A stretch of 13,441 bases of DNA from Clostridiales bacterium (GCA_009778945.1 WRFF01000031.1:1-13441), one strand, 5' to 3'; shown: positions 1 to 6,967, counted from the first letter of the stretch. Notes: generated by a model not told the origin, from the letters alone. Translations and numbers: made by a program.

Positions 1-390
1 CTCATTACGGCGACAGGCAGCAACGAGACGGCGGTCCAGCTTGCCGGCATCAACTCAAAGAAATACAAATTCTGGGCGTACGCGCTCTGCGGCGCGCTCT
101 GCGGCGTAGCCGGCATCATCGTGGCGGCGCGCAGCGGAAGCGCGACGGCGCTGACGACCGCGACCAATTTCGACATGACAACGATCGCGGCGGTCGTTAT
201 CGGCGGCGCAAGCCTGAAAGGCGGAGAGGGCAATGTGCCCATGACCGTCGTCGGCATCTTCGTGCTTGCGATCATCGGCAATATCATGAACCTCGTAAGC
301 CTTGGGATCTACCCGCAGTTGGTGGTAAAAGCGATCATCATTATCCTGGCGGTACTGCTGAAGAGCATCAGTTCCAAGGCAACGAATTGA
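1..390 (+). CDS. Ribose/xylose-type ABC transporter permease, C-terminal part (5' truncated by window edge)
   Basis: This is an inner-membrane permease of the RbsC/XylH/AraH family (BPD_transp_2), the channel subunit of a sugar-type ABC importer. The frame is open from base 1 and ends at TGA 388-390, so 129 residues are visible and the N-terminal majority lies outside the window. The visible part starts in the cytoplasmic coupling loop (ATGSNETAVQLAGIN, then KKYKFWAYALCGAL), followed by the family motif IAAVVIGGASLKGGEG and two hydrophobic C-terminal segments. It aligns closely with the C-terminus of the complete permease at 9991-10983 (ATGSN..A.LAGIN.KKY, IAAVVIGGASL.GG.G, YPQ....AIII.AVLL), so the two are paralogues. 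A binding protein of the same class follows 108 bp downstream; the matching ATPase is presumably to the left of the window. An in-frame GTG at 121 lies inside conserved sequence and is not the start. Family assignment is secure; substrate is unknown. Confidence 0.93.
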   Translation, partial: LITATGSNETAVQLAGINSKKYKFWAYALCGALCGVAGIIVAARSGSATALTTATNFDMTTIAAVVIGGASLKGGEGNVPMTVVGIFVLAIIGNIMNLVSLGIYPQLVVKAIIIILAVLLKSISSKATN

Positions 391-422
391 CCCGTGCCCT
401 GTGCATAACGAATAAAAAACGA

Positions 423-462
423 TTGACAGGCGGAGCGGACTTGCTTCGTTTGGAAATATAAT
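423..462 (+). promoter_or_regulatory. Possible promoter region for the sugar-type binding protein gene
   Basis: The 108-bp gap between the permease and the next gene contains a perfect TTGACA (423-428) and a perfect TATAAT (457-462). They are 28 bp apart, too far to form one ordinary sigma-A promoter. TATAAT has no recognisable -35 at 16-18 bp, and TTGACA has only a poor -10 (near 445-451). A start driven by TATAAT would leave a leader of about 30 nt before the strong ribosome binding site. The TATAAT could need an activator, or one of the hexamers may be chance. Confidence 0.35.
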
Positions 463-498
463 TGTGAACAGCGAAAGTCAGTTAAAAGGAGGAAAAGT

Positions 499-1923
499 AT
501 GAAAAAAAGAATTGCATTGGCGATTGCCGCACTGATGGTCATGTCCGTGGTCTTTGCGTCCTGCACGGCCACGCCGACCACGCCGGCGCCGGGAGGGTCC
601 CCCGCGACGCCGGGCGGTTCGCCTGCAGCGCCCGGCGGCAGTCCGGGCGCCGGTACAGGGGCCCAATCATCCTATGATCAGCTCATGGCGTTGCTGAACA
701 ATCCGGAAACAGCGCTTCCGCTTTCCGGCGTGCAGCCGAAGTCATACGCGGACCGCACAAGCGTCCCGAAGGCGCTTCCCGTGCAGCCGAAGGCGTTAAA
801 AGACCTGAGTGTCGGCTGGGCGGCGGCGTCGCTCGGCAGCGATTTCTTCACCGGCATGCGTGACTCGGGCATGGCTGAAGCACAGAAACTCGGCATCGGC
901 AAGGTTGATCTTCAGAACGCGAACTTCGACCTGCAGACCCAGCAGCAGCAGGTTGATACCTTTGTCACGAACAAGGTGGACGTGATGATCCTCAACGCGG
1001 TTGACCTGCATTCGAGCGTACAGATGATCAAGACGATCGTGGCCGCGGGCATCCCGGTGCTGGTTACCGGCCCCACGGCGGCGAATTCGGACTATCAAAC
1101 GATCACGGCGGTCATCTCCGGCTCCAACGAGTCCGGATTCCAGGTCGGCGTGTATTGCGCCACAAAACTCTACAAACCGGGCCAGGTCCTGAATGTCGGC
1201 ATGATTATCTCCAAGCTGGAAGACGCCGACAGCAACAGCCGTCCCTGCGGCTGGATCGCGGGCTATCTCTATCAGGCTCGTCAGATGGACGGCAAACCCT
1301 ACGCGTCCAAATACGACGCCATCCTGGAAGCGTACAATATCTGGGAGAAATACAAACAGGATCGGCACTATGACGCTTCTTCCGAAGGGCTCAATCTGGC
1401 TCAGCTCGGCGTTGGCAACGGCACCTCCGCGGACAACGGCCGCACGGCGGTCCAGGACATCATCGTTGCGGATCCGGGCATGCAACTGCTCATCTCCGAG
1501 ATGGACTCGATGGCGGTCGGCGCGATTCCGGAGCTCGAAAACCAGGGCAAGGTCCCCGGTAAGGATATCCAGGTCGTGACCTGCGCGGACGGTACCATTA
1601 CCGCGCTCAACATGATCAAACAGGGCAAGCTCATGGCGACGGCGACCAATATCCCGTTCCTGAACTCTGTTTCGATGATGGATATGATCGGCAATATGTT
1701 TAACCCGGGCGGCGGCGGCGGCAAGACGCAGGCGGAATGGAACACCTACTACAACAATATGCCGGCGACTTCCTTTACGCCGACGGTGGCGGTCACAGCG
1801 GACAACGTCGATCAGTATATGCCGACGGACCCGAATGATCCGATCTTCGGAAAATTTGCTCGTTTCGATCCCTGGACGCCGATCGACATCCCGGGCTACA
1901 ACGCGCAGCACGCAAACGACTGA
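499..1923 (+). CDS. Sugar-type ABC transporter substrate-binding lipoprotein (Peripla_BP_4 class), paralogue 1
   Basis: This is a 474-residue lipoprotein, the extracytoplasmic receptor of a ribose-type ABC importer. ATG 499 follows AAAAGGAGG (484-492) with a 6-nt spacer. Residues 1-21 are a Lys/Arg-led hydrophobic signal ending in FAS-C22; Phe at the -3 lipobox position is slightly atypical. Residues 23-55 are a Pro/Gly/Ser linker with a heptad repeated three times (PGGSPAT, PGGSPAA, PGGSPGA). The binding domain begins near residue 100 (LSVGWAAASLGSDFFTGMRD) and shows the usual QQQQVDTFVTNKVDVMILNAVD and AAGIPVLV segments. The segment between linker and domain (about 57-99, with DRTSVPKALPV at 85-95) and an inserted region (R248PCGW to KPY) are shared with the binding protein at 6968-8398 but are not typical of RbsB, which is about 300 residues. 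A run of five Gly (404-408) lies near the C-terminus. It probably serves the truncated upstream permease. The ligand is unknown: a sugar, polyol or other small polar compound. Confidence 0.9.
   Translation: MKKRIALAIAALMVMSVVFASCTATPTTPAPGGSPATPGGSPAAPGGSPGAGTGAQSSYDQLMALLNNPETALPLSGVQPKSYADRTSVPKALPVQPKALKDLSVGWAAASLGSDFFTGMRDSGMAEAQKLGIGKVDLQNANFDLQTQQQQVDTFVTNKVDVMILNAVDLHSSVQMIKTIVAAGIPVLVTGPTAANSDYQTITAVISGSNESGFQVGVYCATKLYKPGQVLNVGMIISKLEDADSNSRPCGWIAGYLYQARQMDGKPYASKYDAILEAYNIWEKYKQDRHYDASSEGLNLAQLGVGNGTSADNGRTAVQDIIVADPGMQLLISEMDSMAVGAIPELENQGKVPGKDIQVVTCADGTITALNMIKQGKLMATATNIPFLNSVSMMDMIGNMFNPGGGGGKTQAEWNTYYNNMPATSFTPTVAVTADNVDQYMPTDPNDPIFGKFARFDPWTPIDIPGYNAQHAND
589..651 (+). repeat. 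Three tandem 21-nt units encoding a PGGSPxx lipoprotein linker
   Basis: Three consecutive 21-base units (589-609, 610-630, 631-651) encode PGGSPAT, PGGSPAA and PGGSPGA. Wobble positions differ between units, so the repeat is better conserved in protein than in DNA. It forms the flexible tether between the lipidated Cys22 and the folded receptor. Confidence 0.8.
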
Positions 1924-1981
1924 TTTTGCGGTGCAGAATAATGAGGTGCGGAGAATTTCCGCGCCATTCGCGTAACAACAA

Positions 1982-2010
1982 GAGGAGCGCCGTCACAGAC
2001 GGTGCTCCTC
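1982..2010 (+). terminator. Strong 13-bp hairpin after the first binding-protein gene (terminator or mRNA-stabilising stem)
   Basis: GAGGAGCGCCGTC (1982-1994) pairs with GACGGTGCTCCTC (1998-2010) around an ACA loop; all 13 pairs form, one of them G:U. The sequence that follows (AGTCAGTTTGCTTTTGC) is T-rich but has no clean U-tract. The hairpin lies 58 bp after the stop codon at the boundary between two transporters of different classes. It could be a partial terminator or a 3' stabiliser of the binding-protein mRNA. The pairing is certain; the function is inferred. Confidence 0.65.
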
Positions 2011-2019
2011 AGTCAGTTT

Positions 2020-2038
2020 GCTTTTGCAAAGCAAAAGC
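2020..2038 (+). other. Second small inverted repeat in the same gap
   Basis: GCTTTTGC (2020-2027) and GCAAAAGC (2031-2038) form a perfect 8-bp inverted repeat around AAA. It sits between the 13-bp hairpin and the AGGAG (2043-2047) of the next gene, whose start is only 17 nt further on. It may be part of a composite terminator with the hairpin before it, an operator, or a structure near the translation start. No function can be assigned. Confidence 0.4.
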
Positions 2039-2055
2039 GCACAGGAGAATAAAAG

Positions 2056-3387
2056 ATGCATAAGATCAAAAGAATTATTATTGCAGCGCTGGCAATCATT
2101 GTTGTCGCCGGCATGGCCGCCGGCTGCGGCAACAGCGGCGGCACGACGGCGGCTCCGGGCGGCAGCCCCGCGGGTTCCGCCCCGGCGGCGGGCGGCGGCG
2201 CGGCTGCGGCCCCGAGCGGCGACGTGATCAAGATCGGCTATTGCGCGCCGTTTACCGGCCCTCTGGCGGTATTTACGACCGCAACGAAGTGGGTGGACCA
2301 AAAATGCCTCGCCGTGATCAACGACCAGAACGGCGGCGTGACGGTGGCTGGGAAAAAATACAAGATCGACGTCGTCTACGCCGACACGCAAAGCGACTCG
2401 ACGGTAGCGACGCAGGTCGCGCAAAAGCTTGTATTGCAGGATAAGGTAAACATCCTGGTCGGCGCCTGGACGCCAACCAATTCCGGCCCGGTCTCCGCGG
2501 TCGGCGAACGGTACGGGATACCGACCTATATCTCCAACAGCCCGGCGGAATCGTGGATCGCGAGCGGCGGCCCCTATCATTGGGCCTTTGGGTGCATGTT
2601 CTACATGAAGGATCTGGAGATCAACTCGATCGGCGCGCTGGACAAGCTTGATACAAATAAAAAAGTAGGGTTTGTCTTTGACAGCGGTGTGGACGGCGTC
2701 ACGATCTCCGCGATGCTGAAGCCGATGCTGGAAGCGAAGGGCTACACGGTTTTTGATCCCGGCCGTTTCCCGCAGGCGACGACGGACTATACGGACATCA
2801 TCAAGAAGCTCCAGGCACAGGATTGCGATATCGTATTGGCCAATATGGTAACTCCGGACTTTGCGACGATGTGGAAACAGTTCCATCAGCTCGGTTATGT
2901 CCCGAAGGCGTTTAATATCGGAAAGGCGGTGCATTTCCAGGCTGACGCGGAATCGCTTGGCGGCGATTATGCGAACGGCCTGCTGAGCGAAGTCCTTTGG
3001 GATCCGAGTTTCCCCTATAAATCCAACCTTTTGAACGAGACCTGCGCGCAGGTGGCCGCGGATTGGGAGAATGAAAACCATACGCAGTTCCCCCCGACGC
3101 TCGGCTATGACGTCACGCTTTGGGAAGTCATGAACAACGCCCTGCCTCGGGCCGCTTCGCTGCAGCCCGCCGATATCCGCACGGCGATCCTGGCCACGAA
3201 TATGGACGGGATCTATGGGCATATCCAGTTTGACCAAAATCAAGTGGCGCCGGTGCCGTGCATAACGGTGCAATGGCACAAAGGGACGACCTGGCCCTGG
3301 GAAAAGACGATCGTGTCGTCGGTAACGCTTCCCGAGATACCAGCCCAGACGCCTTTCATCCTTCCGGACACTACGCAGAAAAATTAG
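2056..3387 (+). CDS. Branched-chain amino acid/amide-type (HAAT) ABC transporter substrate-binding lipoprotein
   Basis: This is a 443-residue receptor of the LivK/Peripla_BP_6 class, first gene of a five-gene importer. ATG 2056 follows AGGAG (2043-2047) with an 8-nt spacer. Residues 1-23 form a signal peptide ending AAG-C24 (lipobox), then a Gly/Ala/Pro/Ser linker to about residue 55 that contains the same PGGSPAG heptad as the unrelated receptor upstream. The fold opens with VIKIGYCAPFTGPLA and the family-typical NGGVTVAGKKYKIDVVYADTQSD, then VNILVGAWTP and YGIPTYISNSPAESW; lobe II has KKVGFVFDSGVDG and TDYTDIIKKLQAQDCDIVLA. It is longer than typical LivK (about 370), mostly through signal plus linker. 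Relatives bind branched-chain amino acids, urea, amides or aromatic acids. The nearby transhydroxylase-like enzyme makes an aromatic ligand worth considering, but this is inference. Confidence 0.9.
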   Translation: MHKIKRIIIAALAIIVVAGMAAGCGNSGGTTAAPGGSPAGSAPAAGGGAAAAPSGDVIKIGYCAPFTGPLAVFTTATKWVDQKCLAVINDQNGGVTVAGKKYKIDVVYADTQSDSTVATQVAQKLVLQDKVNILVGAWTPTNSGPVSAVGERYGIPTYISNSPAESWIASGGPYHWAFGCMFYMKDLEINSIGALDKLDTNKKVGFVFDSGVDGVTISAMLKPMLEAKGYTVFDPGRFPQATTDYTDIIKKLQAQDCDIVLANMVTPDFATMWKQFHQLGYVPKAFNIGKAVHFQADAESLGGDYANGLLSEVLWDPSFPYKSNLLNETCAQVAADWENENHTQFPPTLGYDVTLWEVMNNALPRAASLQPADIRTAILATNMDGIYGHIQFDQNQVAPVPCITVQWHKGTTWPWEKTIVSSVTLPEIPAQTPFILPDTTQKN

Positions 3388-3399
3388 GCGAAATTTCAT

Positions 3400-3430
3400 G
3401 AAGCGGGGCCGCGCTTTGCGGCCCCGCTTC
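3400..3430 (+). promoter_or_regulatory. 13-bp GC-rich hairpin between the HAAT binding protein and livG
   Basis: GAAGCGGGGCCGC (3400-3412) pairs perfectly with GCGGCCCCGCTTC (3418-3430) around GCTTT. No U-tract follows; the downstream bases are CCTGGGAGG, the ribosome binding site of the next gene. It therefore looks like a stabiliser of the upstream binding-protein message and/or an attenuator of the ATPase/permease genes rather than a full terminator. Its 3' arm ends 3 nt before the ribosome binding site, so it could also affect translation initiation at the TTG start. Confidence 0.65.
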
Positions 3431-3433
3431 CCT

Positions 3434-3439
3434 GGGAGG
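3434..3439 (+). promoter_or_regulatory. Ribosome binding site fixing a TTG start for livG
   Basis: GGGAGG lies 5 nt before TTG 3445. The first in-frame ATG is codon 25, inside the conserved beta-strand region and before the Walker A motif, so TTG is the likely start. Confidence 0.75.
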
Positions 3440-3444
3440 CGGAA

Positions 3445-4167
3445 TTGAACGAAATACTGAAAGTTGAAAATCTCTCCATTTCCTTCGGCAGCAACCATGT
3501 TCTGTGCGGGCTGAACATGGAGTTATACGAAAACGAAGTCCTGGGCATCATCGGCCCGAACGGCGCGGGAAAAACGGTTCTTTTGAATATTTTGTCCGGG
3601 ATTCTGAAGCCTACGGCGGGAAAGATATGGTTCATGGGCGAGGACATTACGAACCGCAGTATCGTGGAACGCACCCGCAAGGGGTTTGGCCGTACCTTTC
3701 AGGTCCCGCGGTCTTTCGAAAATATGACCGCTTATGAGAACAGCCTGGTCGGCGCGGCATTTGGCGGCGATTGCAAAGAAAAAGATTGTCTTGAAATTTC
3801 TTCCGATATATTGGATCTTATCGGATTGGGCAGGCAAAAGCAGGATTTCGCGCGAAAGCTCGGGCTTCTCGACCGGAAACGCCTTGAAATCGGCATTGCG
3901 CTTGCGTCCCGTCCCAAACTTCTCCTGTTGGATGAAGTCGCGGGCGGTTTGACGGAGTCGGAGCTGACGGATGTTTTGGAGATCGTCCAAAATATCAAGG
4001 CGGCGGGGATCAGCGTGATATGGATCGAGCATGTGCTCCAAACGATGGTGGACGGCACGGACCGCGTATTGCTGCTGGCGGAGGGACGCGATATTATCCA
4101 CGGGCTTCCGCAGGAAATTATGGATTCTAAAGAAGTGGAAGAAATTTATCTGGGGACAGACGAATGA
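3445..4167 (+). CDS. livG: HAAT-type ABC transporter ATP-binding protein, LivG class
   Basis: This is a 240-residue cytoplasmic ATPase subunit powering the Liv-type importer. It starts at TTG 3445 (GGGAGG, 5-nt spacer). Walker A is GPNGAGKT (37-44), the Q-loop is RTFQVPRSF (Q86), Walker B is LLLLDE (159-164) followed by VAGGL, and the switch histidine is H196 (VIWIEH). The ABC signature is divergent: LGLLDRKRLE (139-148) replaces LSGGQ, a form I associate with some LivG-class proteins. Because LivF keeps LSGGQ, a LivG-LivF heterodimer would have one standard and one degenerate ATP site. At 240 residues it is slightly shorter than typical LivG (about 255). It overlaps livF by 4 bases (ATGA), indicating translational coupling. 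Substrate specificity lies with the binding protein and permeases. Confidence 0.92.
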   Translation: MNEILKVENLSISFGSNHVLCGLNMELYENEVLGIIGPNGAGKTVLLNILSGILKPTAGKIWFMGEDITNRSIVERTRKGFGRTFQVPRSFENMTAYENSLVGAAFGGDCKEKDCLEISSDILDLIGLGRQKQDFARKLGLLDRKRLEIGIALASRPKLLLLDEVAGGLTESELTDVLEIVQNIKAAGISVIWIEHVLQTMVDGTDRVLLLAEGRDIIHGLPQEIMDSKEVEEIYLGTDE

Positions 4168-4892
4168 CACAGGAAACGATTATGAAATTGGAAGGCCTGG
4201 ACGTTTTCTATGGGGATTTTCAGGCATTGTACGGCGTATCCATGGAGATACCGAAGGGGAAGATCGTATCGATTATCGGTGCGAACGGTTCCGGAAAATC
4301 CACCCTGCTCAATACGATTATGGGTGTGAACAGGCCGAAGGCCGGAACGATCGATTTTGAAGGGAAAGACATCACTCGTCTCCGAACGAGCGATATCGTA
4401 GCGCTTGGCGTGACGATTTCGCCGGAAGGCAGCAGCGTCTTTGAAGATATGAGCATCGAGGAAAATCTGCTGATGGGCGCCTATCTGCCGGATCCGAGAA
4501 AGCGCCGGCAGGAAAACCTGGCGCGCGTCTATGAACTTTTTCCGGTTTTGAAAGAGAAGGAACAGCAGCTCGCGACTTTTCTCAGCGGCGGACAGCGTCA
4601 AATGCTCGCGATCGCACGCGCAATCATGAGCGAGCCCAAGCTTCTCATTTGCGACGAGATTTCTCTGGGCCTGGCGCCTGTTGTGGTCAAGGATATCTAC
4701 CGGAAAATCAGGGAAATCAACGAGATGGGCGTGACCATTCTTCTGGTTGAACAGGAAGTGAAACGCAGTCTGCAATCGTCGGATTTCAGCTATGTTATGG
4801 TCAAGGGGCGCGTCGTCATGCAAGGCCTCTCCGCTGCGCTTCCGGAGACCGAAGTGAAAGACGCGTATCTGGGTATCAATAAGTACGCATAG
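4164..4892 (+). CDS. livF: HAAT-type ABC transporter ATP-binding protein, LivF class
   Basis: This is a 242-residue ATPase, second nucleotide-binding subunit of the importer. Start ATG 4164 overlaps the livG stop (ATGA), so it is probably translated by coupling. Walker A is GANGSGKS (39-46). The Q-loop region has the LivF-type form SPEGSSVF (86-93), with Glu where most ABC ATPases have Gln. The signature is a canonical LSGGQRQ (140-146), and Walker B is LLICDE (160-165) followed by ISLGLAP, another LivF trademark. The switch region is LLVEQEV, with Gln at the usual His position as is common in LivF. Length matches the family (about 235-240). The permease gene follows 17 bp later. Confidence 0.94.
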   Translation: MTQETIMKLEGLDVFYGDFQALYGVSMEIPKGKIVSIIGANGSGKSTLLNTIMGVNRPKAGTIDFEGKDITRLRTSDIVALGVTISPEGSSVFEDMSIEENLLMGAYLPDPRKRRQENLARVYELFPVLKEKEQQLATFLSGGQRQMLAIARAIMSEPKLLICDEISLGLAPVVVKDIYRKIREINEMGVTILLVEQEVKRSLQSSDFSYVMVKGRVVMQGLSAALPETEVKDAYLGINKYA

Positions 4893-4909
4893 GAGGCGCA
4901 GGAGTTCTG

Positions 4910-5782
4910 ATGGATCTATTTGTTTCAGCGGTTATACAAGGGGTTCTCCTCGGGGGGCTGTTTGCCATTATCGGGGTCGGGCTTTCGTTGGTTTTCGGGA
5001 TCATGGGGCTCACAAATATCGCGCATGGGGATATCATGATCCTCGCTTCGTTCTTTATCATGGTTTTCTCCGTGCAAATGGGGATCAATCTTTTCGTCGC
5101 GCTTGCGATTACCATCGTGGTCATGGTCGTCATCGGCGCCGCGATGCAAAAATTCCTGATCAACCGTGTCATCACAAAAGGTGCGGAACCGGCGCTGCTT
5201 GTGACATTCGGCATCTCGATTATTATTCAAAATATCCTGACGCTGATCTTCAACGCGGATTCCCGCATTATCAAGGGGCCGTTCTCGGATGTGAACGTTG
5301 TGAGTACAAATTGGGTCAGCATTTCGGCCGAATATCTGATGAACTGCCTTGTCGCGGTTGGCGTTATCATCGCTCTGAGCCTTGTGATGAAAAAAACCTA
5401 TCTGGGGCGTTCGATCCGGGCCGCTTCCAGCAATGTGACCGCGGCGGAATTTATGGGCGTCAATACGCTCAAAACCTATGTGTACGCGATGTGCATCGCG
5501 GTCGTTACGAGCTGTGTGGCGGGATTGCTGGTCGGCCAGACCTTTGTATTTTACCCGTATTCGGGCACGCAATACCTGATTATCGCCTTTGGCGTCGTTG
5601 TGATCGGCGGCATGGGAAGCATCGTGGGCACGCTGCTGGGGGGGCTCATCCTCGGTGTCTCCCAACTGCTTGGCGCGCTTTTCTTTGGAAACGGATATAT
5701 GATCCTGATCGGCTATATCGTCATGCTTGTTTTGTTGACGTTCCGTCCCCGCGGATTGCTCTCCAATATGGCGAGAAAGTAG
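4910..5782 (+). CDS. livH: HAAT-type ABC transporter permease, LivH class
   Basis: This is a 290-residue inner-membrane permease, one half of the translocation channel. ATG 4910 follows CAGGAG (4899-4904) with a 5-nt spacer. The sequence is almost entirely hydrophobic, with roughly eight membrane-spanning stretches. Family landmarks include the N-terminal QGVLLGGLFAIIGVGLSLVFG, GLTNIAHGDIMILASF, LVTFGISIIIQN, the cytoplasmic coupling loop GRSIRAASSNVTAAEFMGVN (166-185), and VVVIGGMGSIVGTLLGGL before a C-terminal RPRGLL. Length is normal for LivH (about 290-310). livM follows 16 bp later. Confidence 0.94.
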   Translation: MDLFVSAVIQGVLLGGLFAIIGVGLSLVFGIMGLTNIAHGDIMILASFFIMVFSVQMGINLFVALAITIVVMVVIGAAMQKFLINRVITKGAEPALLVTFGISIIIQNILTLIFNADSRIIKGPFSDVNVVSTNWVSISAEYLMNCLVAVGVIIALSLVMKKTYLGRSIRAASSNVTAAEFMGVNTLKTYVYAMCIAVVTSCVAGLLVGQTFVFYPYSGTQYLIIAFGVVVIGGMGSIVGTLLGGLILGVSQLLGALFFGNGYMILIGYIVMLVLLTFRPRGLLSNMARK

Positions 5783-5798
5783 GGGAGGATAGAATACG

Positions 5799-6809
5799 AT
5801 GGAAGATAAAACCTTACGCAAAGAAAAGAACCCGCTCAAAAATATCATCATCCTTGTCATTGTCGCGTTTTTCGCAAGCCTGACCCTTTGGGGCAACGCC
5901 TATTTCATTAATCTGCTCACGCTTTTGTTCCTGTATCTGTCGCTCGCGCAGATGTGGAACCTGCTCGCGGGGTATTCGGGGCTCGTTTCCCTCGGCCAGC
6001 AGATCTTTGTCGGGCTCGGCGGGTATTGCCTCGCGATTATGACAGAAAAATATCACCAGGGCCTTGCCCTGAGCCTTGTTGTCGCAGTCGCGGTCTGCGT
6101 CGCGTTTGCTTTTGTGATCTCCTTTCCGATTTTCAAGATGCGCGGCGTGTATTTCACAATCGGCACCTGGATCGTCGCGGAAGCGCTGATGATTTTCTTT
6201 GCAAACTGGAGTTTCGCAAACTATAATATAGGCTACAATATCCGGATGGGCTATACTTTCTCACCAAACATCATCTATCTTATGGCCTATATCATCGGGA
6301 TCGGTTCGGTGGCGCTCGTCTTTTTCCTGCTGCGTACGAAAACCGGTTTGGCGCTGATGTCCATGCGGGACAACGAGAGCGCGGCGGAAGTCCGCGGCGT
6401 CAAACTGTATGGGACCAAGCTGCGGATCTTTCTGCTTACGGCCGGTTATACGGGGCTGACCGGCGCCGTGCTCTATTTGAATATGGTCTATCTCACCCCT
6501 GATTCGGCGTTCACGATCAACTGGACGGTCTCGATGGTCTTCATGGTAATCATCGGAGGTATGGGCACGATCGAAGGCGGGATCATAGGCGCGGTGGTCT
6601 ATGTCATTATTCAGCAGTATCTGTACAATTTCCCGGGGATCAGCATGATCATTCTCGGAGCGGCAGCCATCGCCATCATTCTGTTTCTTCCCAAGGGGAT
6701 CATGGGGACGCTTCACAGCCGCTACGGCTGGGAGCTTTTCTCTGTGAGAAGAGGGCTTCAAAATAAAGGCGCAAGCGTAACCTCTTTGAAAGATATTTTG
6801 ATGAAATAA
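5799..6809 (+). CDS. livM: HAAT-type ABC transporter permease, LivM class
   Basis: This is a 336-residue inner-membrane permease, partner of LivH. ATG 5799 follows GGGGAGG (5782-5788), which overlaps the livH stop, with a 10-nt spacer. A basic N-terminus (EDKTLRKEKNPLK) precedes the first membrane segment. Typical LivM landmarks are LAQMWNLLAGYSGLVSLGQQ, the GVYFTIGTWIVAEAL segment, the coupling loop after KTGLALMSMRDNESAAEVRG (from about residue 181), MVFMVIIGGMGTIEGGIIGA and the C-terminal FLPKGIMGTL. Length fits the family. It is the last gene of the Liv operon; a U-tailed terminator lies 81 bp downstream. Confidence 0.94.
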   Translation: MEDKTLRKEKNPLKNIIILVIVAFFASLTLWGNAYFINLLTLLFLYLSLAQMWNLLAGYSGLVSLGQQIFVGLGGYCLAIMTEKYHQGLALSLVVAVAVCVAFAFVISFPIFKMRGVYFTIGTWIVAEALMIFFANWSFANYNIGYNIRMGYTFSPNIIYLMAYIIGIGSVALVFFLLRTKTGLALMSMRDNESAAEVRGVKLYGTKLRIFLLTAGYTGLTGAVLYLNMVYLTPDSAFTINWTVSMVFMVIIGGMGTIEGGIIGAVVYVIIQQYLYNFPGISMIILGAAAIAIILFLPKGIMGTLHSRYGWELFSVRRGLQNKGASVTSLKDILMK

Positions 6810-6860
6810 GCCGTGCATGGAAAAAGGACATACTTTTCTGTAAAGTGTCTGCACAGTGCA

Positions 6861-6889
6861 TTGTATACAGGTTCTCTTAAAACTATTCT
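6861..6889 (+). promoter_or_regulatory. Candidate promoter for the second sugar-type importer
   Basis: TTGTAT (6861-6866) and TATTCT (6884-6889) are separated by exactly 17 bp (3/6 and 4/6 matches to consensus). Transcription would begin near 6896, inside the left arm of the terminator that follows. Just upstream lies the 11-bp palindrome TGCACAGTGCA (6850-6860), abutting the -35 and well placed for a regulator, though short. This is the best promoter I can find in the 158-bp gap, but it is not strong. Confidence 0.4.
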
Positions 6890-6939
6890 AACGATAGGCA
6901 AAAGAGCGGTATTCCGGTTGTATCGGCCTATCGTTTTTT
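6890..6939 (+). terminator. Rho-independent terminator after livM, close upstream of the next gene
   Basis: AACGATAGGC (6890-6899) pairs perfectly with GCCTATCGTT (6926-6935). The stem runs into six T residues (6934-6939) followed by CTTCTT. The 26-nt loop is larger than usual and holds small internal pairings. It ends 28 nt before the next start codon, so it terminates the Liv operon and may also act as an attenuator of the downstream importer. Confidence 0.8.
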
Positions 6940-6954
6940 CTTCTTGAATACATT

Positions 6955-6961
6955 AAGGAGG
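6955..6961 (+). promoter_or_regulatory. Ribosome binding site deciding the start of the third binding protein
   Basis: AAGGAGG lies 6 nt before ATG 6968, whose product begins with a clean lipoprotein signal. An in-frame TTG at 6944 lies upstream of this site, and an out-of-frame ATG at 6963 is too close to it. Confidence 0.85.
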
Positions 6962-6967
6962 TATGTT

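Noticed and set aside
796..1911. Long minus-strand open frame (371 codons) opposite the first receptor gene
   Set aside because: Arg/Val/Asp-rich translation with no recognisable domain; a shadow of the plus-strand gene caused by codon bias at high GC.
1993..3498. Minus-strand open frame of 501 codons opposite the HAAT receptor
   Set aside because: Antisense to a clear LivK-class gene. The translation is Arg/His-rich, lacks domains and has no convincing ribosome binding site.
6841..6860. Possible catabolite-response (cre) element around TGTAAAGTGTCTGCA
   Set aside because: It lacks the central CG and does not fit the cre consensus well enough.
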